From assembly GCA_051877215.1 (NCBI GenBank), contig JBJEIR010000172.1, positions 1 to 7,875 on the forward strand: a DNA stretch of 7,875 nucleotides. Direction: 5' to 3'. Below are positions 4,581 to 7,875 of this stretch, one piece after another (the stretch's first letter is position 1; each line of letters starts with the position of its first letter). The notes beneath the pieces were generated by a model, which was given only the letters and a program-made list of their open reading frames with translations, was not told the origin of the DNA and made no database searches. The translations under genes and the position numbers were made by a program. The stretch comes from RGIG1959 sp051877215 (GTDB taxonomy: Bacteria; Bacillota; Clostridia; Oscillospirales; Acutalibacteraceae).

Positions 4581-6427
4581 AAGATATTTTTTCCAATTCC
4601 AATCTTGATGAGGACGAGTTCGATGTGAACCATATTGTCGATGAGTTTCGCTCCGACCGTCCGAAAGAGGAGGATGTTACCATCGTCCCCCCGCTCGACG
4701 CAGGCGCTGCCGATGCGTTGGCTTCTGTCCCCAAATACGCCAAAAAATCGGAAAAAGCGGGTGCCGAAGCCGCAATGAGCGCTGCAAGCGACAATCTGAT
4801 TGAGGACGATGTTTCGACGGGCACGCCGCTCGACGCCGCCGTTTCACACGCCGTAAAGAAAAAGAGCCTGTTTATGCGCTTTTTCGGGGCGCTTGTTCCG
4901 CATGTGGGCGACGGGGCGTTTGATGTCATTCGCAAGTGCGTCATGATTGCCGGCATTTTGGTGTTTATCGGCGCCGCCACCTATCTTGTCGACGATCTGG
5001 TGCTGATTCCGATGCAAAACACGGTGCTTGCCAGCTCCCTGCAAAGTCAGTACGATCCGAATGCGGAGCCGCAGCTCAACAGTGAAGAGCTGAACTATGT
5101 GTATCCCGACGGGATCGACCCCTCTTTTAAAAAGCTCTATTATCAAAACCACGATATCCGCGGTTGGCTGTCCTTTCATTCGTCGGACGGCAGCACCGTC
5201 AACATCGACTACCCCGTGATGCAGAGCACCGACAACGATTTTTATCTCTACCACGATTACCACCGTACATACAACAAAAACGGATCGCTCTTCTTCGATT
5301 ACCGCAACGATTTTTCCAATAAAACCGCCTCTAATCAAAACGCCATTATTTACGGACACAACATGGCCAGCGGTCAGATGTTCGCGGGGCTGAACAATTT
5401 TCTCGACGGCGTTGATTACGCCCGCACCGCTCCCACCTTCACCATGAATACGATTTACAAAAAGGGCGAATACAAGGTTTTTGCCGTGATGGTGGTCAAC
5501 AACAGTTCCGCCGACGGCGTTCCGTTCAATTATCTGCGGACAGATTTTGCGGACAATGTGGATTTTTCCGCTTTTCTCTCGGAAATTTTAGCGCGTTCGC
5601 TGTATGTATACGGCGATGTCGACCTCCTGCCGACCGACGAGATCGTGACCCTCTCGACCTGCAGCGAATACGGCGATGTCTATTTTAACGACGGCCGCAC
5701 GGTGGTGGTCGCCCGCCGTGTGCGCGAAAACGAATCCGCCGCAACCGATGTATCCAAAATCACCGTCAACGACGATGTCATCATGCCGTACGCATGGTAT
5801 GTCAATCAAGGCATGACGCCTCATGCCTATTATCTGGACGCCAACTATGTCATTCAACCGCTCGACTCTCTGATGGCATACATTGCGACCTCCACCAACA
5901 CCGGCAACAACTCCACAACGGCGCTGACCATTTATCAGAGCGGCGGCACCTTCGGGCTCCTTTCCTCCCACATTTCCACCTCTACGACCGCTATGATGAC
6001 CATGCCGTCCGCCTTTACCTTTACCACCTATTCCGGCCCGCCGACCACCGCTCCCGTGCGCATTTTAAGCATTGACATATCCTCGTCATCCCGCACGGAA
6101 TACACCGTGGGCGACAGCTTTGATTATGCGAAAACCTATATTTATGCCAACTATTCGGACGGTTCGCGAAGACCGATCAATTCCAATTACTGCGCAATCA
6201 CCGGCTTTGACAGCTCCCGTCCCTGCACAGTTCTCGTGACGGTGCATTACGGCGCTGTGCGGGACACCTTCTTTGTGAAAGTAAAAGCCGCGCCCACAAC
6301 CGATCCCGTCACCACGCCGACGACCGATCCGACACAGGAAACAACCGCAACGGAGGAAACCGGCATCCCCACCTATTCTACAGGCGGGCAGACCGATCCG
6401 ACCGATCCGGAAAGCCTCTCGGAATAA
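4577..6427 (+). CDS. srtB: Class B sortase with C-terminal Ig-like (Big_3) domain, membrane anchored
   Basis: The 616-residue protein has an acidic cytoplasmic N-terminus (1-114), one membrane helix (about 121-138), an extracellular sortase domain (about 165-385), a Ser/Thr-rich linker to about 493, a Big_3 Ig-like domain (495-570) and a Thr/Asp/Pro tail. The transpeptidase triad is visible: His261 in IIYGHNMASG, Cys362 in TLSTCSEYGD, Arg374 in DGRTVVVARR. TLSTC and the GHNM context fit class B. Sortases cut surface proteins at a sorting motif and link them to peptidoglycan or pili. The Big_3 domain is recognised by YTVGDSFDY, YSDGSRRPI and GFDSSRPCTVLVTVHYG. Most sortases end soon after the Arg strand, so about 230 extra residues are unusual. 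The ATG overlaps the desulfurase stop (ATGA). No LPXTG-like substrate is encoded nearby. Substrate and partner are unknown. Confidence 0.93.
   Translation: MKDIFSNSNLDEDEFDVNHIVDEFRSDRPKEEDVTIVPPLDAGAADALASVPKYAKKSEKAGAEAAMSAASDNLIEDDVSTGTPLDAAVSHAVKKKSLFMRFFGALVPHVGDGAFDVIRKCVMIAGILVFIGAATYLVDDLVLIPMQNTVLASSLQSQYDPNAEPQLNSEELNYVYPDGIDPSFKKLYYQNHDIRGWLSFHSSDGSTVNIDYPVMQSTDNDFYLYHDYHRTYNKNGSLFFDYRNDFSNKTASNQNAIIYGHNMASGQMFAGLNNFLDGVDYARTAPTFTMNTIYKKGEYKVFAVMVVNNSSADGVPFNYLRTDFADNVDFSAFLSEILARSLYVYGDVDLLPTDEIVTLSTCSEYGDVYFNDGRTVVVARRVRENESAATDVSKITVNDDVIMPYAWYVNQGMTPHAYYLDANYVIQPLDSLMAYIATSTNTGNNSTTALTIYQSGGTFGLLSSHISTSTTAMMTMPSAFTFTTYSGPPTTAPVRILSIDISSSSRTEYTVGDSFDYAKTYIYANYSDGSRRPINSNYCAITGFDSSRPCTVLVTVHYGAVRDTFFVKVKAAPTTDPVTTPTTDPTQETTATEETGIPTYSTGGQTDPTDPESLSE
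6299..6408 (+). repeat. Four ACCGATCC repeats encoding Thr-Asp-Pro in the sortase tail
   Basis: ACCGATCC occurs at 6299-6306, 6323-6330, 6392-6399 and 6401-6408, all in the same frame and reading Thr-Asp-Pro. Together with the intervening Thr/Glu/Pro codons they form a low-complexity tail after the Ig-like domain. This is either a flexible spacer or a slippage-prone region. Confidence 0.7.
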
Positions 6428-6491
6428 CATTCCTGCCGACGGATAAACGGCTTTTATCCTTCCATTCAATCCAAAAGGAGAGATTGTTCTC

Positions 6492-7670
6492 GTGTCCGAT
6501 GCTTTGCGTGAAATTATTTTGATTAAAAACGGAGAATTGGCGCTCAAAGGCCTTAACCGCGGCACCTTTGAAGCCGTTCTGTTAAAAAATCTGCGCCGCC
6601 GTTTGGCGTCTGTCGGCCGTTTTGAGCTGCGAAAAGCGCAGTCGACGATTTATGTCGAGCCGCTTGACGACTCGGTTGACATGGACGACGCCTGCCGATG
6701 CGTATCGCATACATTCGGTATTGCCGCCTATTCACGGGCGTGCGTTGTCGAAAAGGAGCTCGCGGCCATTCAGGCGGCGGCAATCGACTATCTGCGCGAC
6801 ACACTGACCGCCGCCTCTTCCTTTAAAGTCGAATCGAAGCGCGCAGACAAGAGCTTTCCCTACGCCTCCCCTGTTATCAGCCGCGAGGTGGGCGCCGCCG
6901 TGTTGGAGGCTTTTCCCCATCTGAGCGTAGATGTGCATAGCCCCGATGTCGTTGTCAATGTGGAAATCCGCGATTTCGGCGCCTATATTCACACCCGCCA
7001 GCTTCCGGGCGCGGGCGGCATGCCCGTCGGGACCGCGGGCAACGCCGCCGTCTTGATTTCCGGCGGCATCGATTCGCCCGTTGCCGCCTATATGATGGCC
7101 AAGCGCGGCATTGCGCTGACCGCCGTTCATTTTGCCTCCCCTCCCTACACGAGCGAACGCGCCGAGCAAAAGGTGTGCGAGCTGCTCAGTCAGGTCGGCT
7201 GTTACGCCGGACGCATCCGTTTGTTCATCGTCCCCTTTACGGAGCTGCAGGAGGCCATCCGCGACAACTGTCCGGAAGAATTGTTTACGCTTGTCATGCG
7301 GCGCATGATGATGCGCATCGCTTCAAAGATCGCCAAGCGCGAGGATTGCGGCGCCTTGATCACGGGAGAAAGCCTTGGTCAGGTCGCGAGCCAAACCATT
7401 CCCGCTCTCGCCTGCACCGACGCAGTTGCCGAGCTGCCTGTTTTCCGCCCTGTTATCGGCATGGACAAGGAGGAAATCATTGCAATCGCCCGCAAAATCG
7501 ACACCTTTGACATTTCCATTCAGCCGTATGAGGACTGTTGTACCGTTTTCACACCGCGCCACCCCCGCACACGCCCGACAGAGGAGATGCTCCTTCGCGC
7601 CGAAGCGGCGTTTGACTTCGCTCCTTTGCTGGATCGCGCTGTCGAAGGCGCGCGTTTTGTCCGAATATAA
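6492..7670 (+). CDS. thiI: tRNA 4-thiouridine sulfurtransferase ThiI (no rhodanese domain)
   Basis: The 392-residue protein adenylates uridine-8 of tRNA and replaces its oxygen with sulfur delivered as persulfide by a cysteine desulfurase. Domain order is an N-terminal ferredoxin-like part (LIKNGELALKGLNRGTFE), a THUMP RNA-binding domain (about 60-165), and a PP-loop ATPase with ISGGIDSPVAAYMM (S190-P196), GESLGQVASQT, and a vicinal Cys349-Cys350 pair in PYEDCCTVF that holds the family's catalytic cysteine position. E. coli ThiI is about 90 residues longer through a C-terminal rhodanese domain; this one ends without it, the usual Firmicute form. GTG 6492 is preceded by AAAAGGAG eleven bases away. 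It lies 64 bases after the sortase stop with no terminator or promoter between, so it shares the desulfurase transcript. A thiamine role is unlikely without the rhodanese domain. Confidence 0.96.
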   Translation: MSDALREIILIKNGELALKGLNRGTFEAVLLKNLRRRLASVGRFELRKAQSTIYVEPLDDSVDMDDACRCVSHTFGIAAYSRACVVEKELAAIQAAAIDYLRDTLTAASSFKVESKRADKSFPYASPVISREVGAAVLEAFPHLSVDVHSPDVVVNVEIRDFGAYIHTRQLPGAGGMPVGTAGNAAVLISGGIDSPVAAYMMAKRGIALTAVHFASPPYTSERAEQKVCELLSQVGCYAGRIRLFIVPFTELQEAIRDNCPEELFTLVMRRMMMRIASKIAKREDCGALITGESLGQVASQTIPALACTDAVAELPVFRPVIGMDKEEIIAIARKIDTFDISIQPYEDCCTVFTPRHPRTRPTEEMLLRAEAAFDFAPLLDRAVEGARFVRI

Positions 7671-7743
7671 CGGCGGTTCTCTTTGTACCCCCGATGCGCG
7701 GCGGCGTTTGCCGTCTTGCAGTGCTGAAAAATCATAAACTATG

Positions 7744-7783
7744 AAAAAAGCGTTTCATCCGTTATCTGTCGGATGAAACGCTT
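7744..7783 (-). terminator. Rho-independent terminator for minus-strand transcription from the right
   Basis: A perfect 14-bp stem (AAGCGTTTCATCCG at 7748-7761 and its complement at 7770-7783) closes an 8-base loop. On the minus strand the stem runs straight into a six-base T-run (7749-7744). On the plus strand it is followed by GAGAGTGTC with no T-run, so it should not efficiently end thiI. A convergent gene beyond the right edge is implied. Confidence 0.8.
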
Positions 7784-7852
7784 GAGAGTGTCAAAAAACA
7801 ATCTTTTCTCTCCCTATTATACAGGGGAAAGGCATTGATACGCTGCAAACCA

Positions 7853-7875
7853 CTTGGCTCCCTCTGACGAGGGAG
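7853..7875. repeat. Left end of a probable dispersed palindromic repeat (cut by window edge)
   Basis: After CTTGG comes a perfect 7-bp inverted repeat, CTCCCTC-TGAC-GAGGGAG (7858-7875). From memory, a CTTGGCTCCCTC... palindromic module recurs many times between genes in Oscillospiraceae genomes; I cannot check that here. The remainder lies outside the window, so its length and class are not visible. Confidence 0.5.

Noticed and set aside
6441..6459. GGATAAA-N5-TTTATCC hairpin between sortase and thiI as a terminator
   Set aside because: The stem is AT-rich, only 7 bp, and has no T-run after it; thiI has no promoter of its own, so read-through is expected.
7741..7776. ATGAAAAAAGCG as the start of a small gene after thiI
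   Set aside because: The frame stops after 11 codons inside the terminator hairpin.
7768..7875. Minus-strand open frame entering from the right edge
   Set aside because: It is open for about 35 codons but runs through the palindromic repeat and into the terminator stem; repeat-derived frames of this kind are usually spurious, and nothing recognisable is encoded.

Overview
The window reads as accessory-poor chromosome from a GC-rich anaerobic Firmicute, most likely a clostridial lineage close to Oscillospiraceae/Ruminococcaceae. This placement is an inference. It rests on strong AAGGAG-type ribosome binding sites, GTG starts, a stand-alone methionine synthase activation protein next to metF, a short ThiI without a rhodanese domain beside a cysteine desulfurase, a class B sortase, and a palindrome at the right edge resembling repeats I associate with that group.

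Left block (1-1974, minus strand). A good promoter drives an Rrf2-family regulator with three IscR-type cysteines, then metF (5,10-methylenetetrahydrofolate reductase), then a B12-dependent methionine synthase activation protein that runs off the left edge. metF and the activation gene overlap by ATGA. Together they make methyl-tetrahydrofolate and keep a cobalamin methionine synthase active. The regulator leads the operon and may control it; an imperfect palindrome covers its -10 box.

Middle (2037-3167). A divergent sigma-A promoter drives a cytoplasmic glycerophosphodiester phosphodiesterase. It is followed, on the opposite strand, by a 38-40 residue single-pass membrane peptide gene. That small gene has its own ribosome binding site, its own rho-independent terminator and a promoter overlapped by a Fur-box-like sequence.

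Right block (3332-7670, plus strand). A near-consensus promoter drives three genes: a NifS/IscS cysteine desulfurase, a 616-residue class B sortase with an extracellular Ig-like (Big_3) domain, and ThiI. The desulfurase and ThiI form a recognised sulfur relay for 4-thiouridine in tRNA. The sortase sits between them, coupled to the desulfurase by an ATGA overlap, and has no obvious connection to sulfur transfer. After thiI a perfect 14-bp hairpin terminates minus-strand transcription entering from the right, and the window ends inside a probable dispersed palindromic repeat.

I see no CRISPR array, tRNA, rRNA, transposase, phage gene or pseudogene. Most genes are ordinary housekeeping. The points that deserve a second look are the IscR-like regulator heading a methionine operon, the sortase with its C-terminal Ig domain inside a desulfurase-thiI operon, and the unrecognised small membrane peptide.
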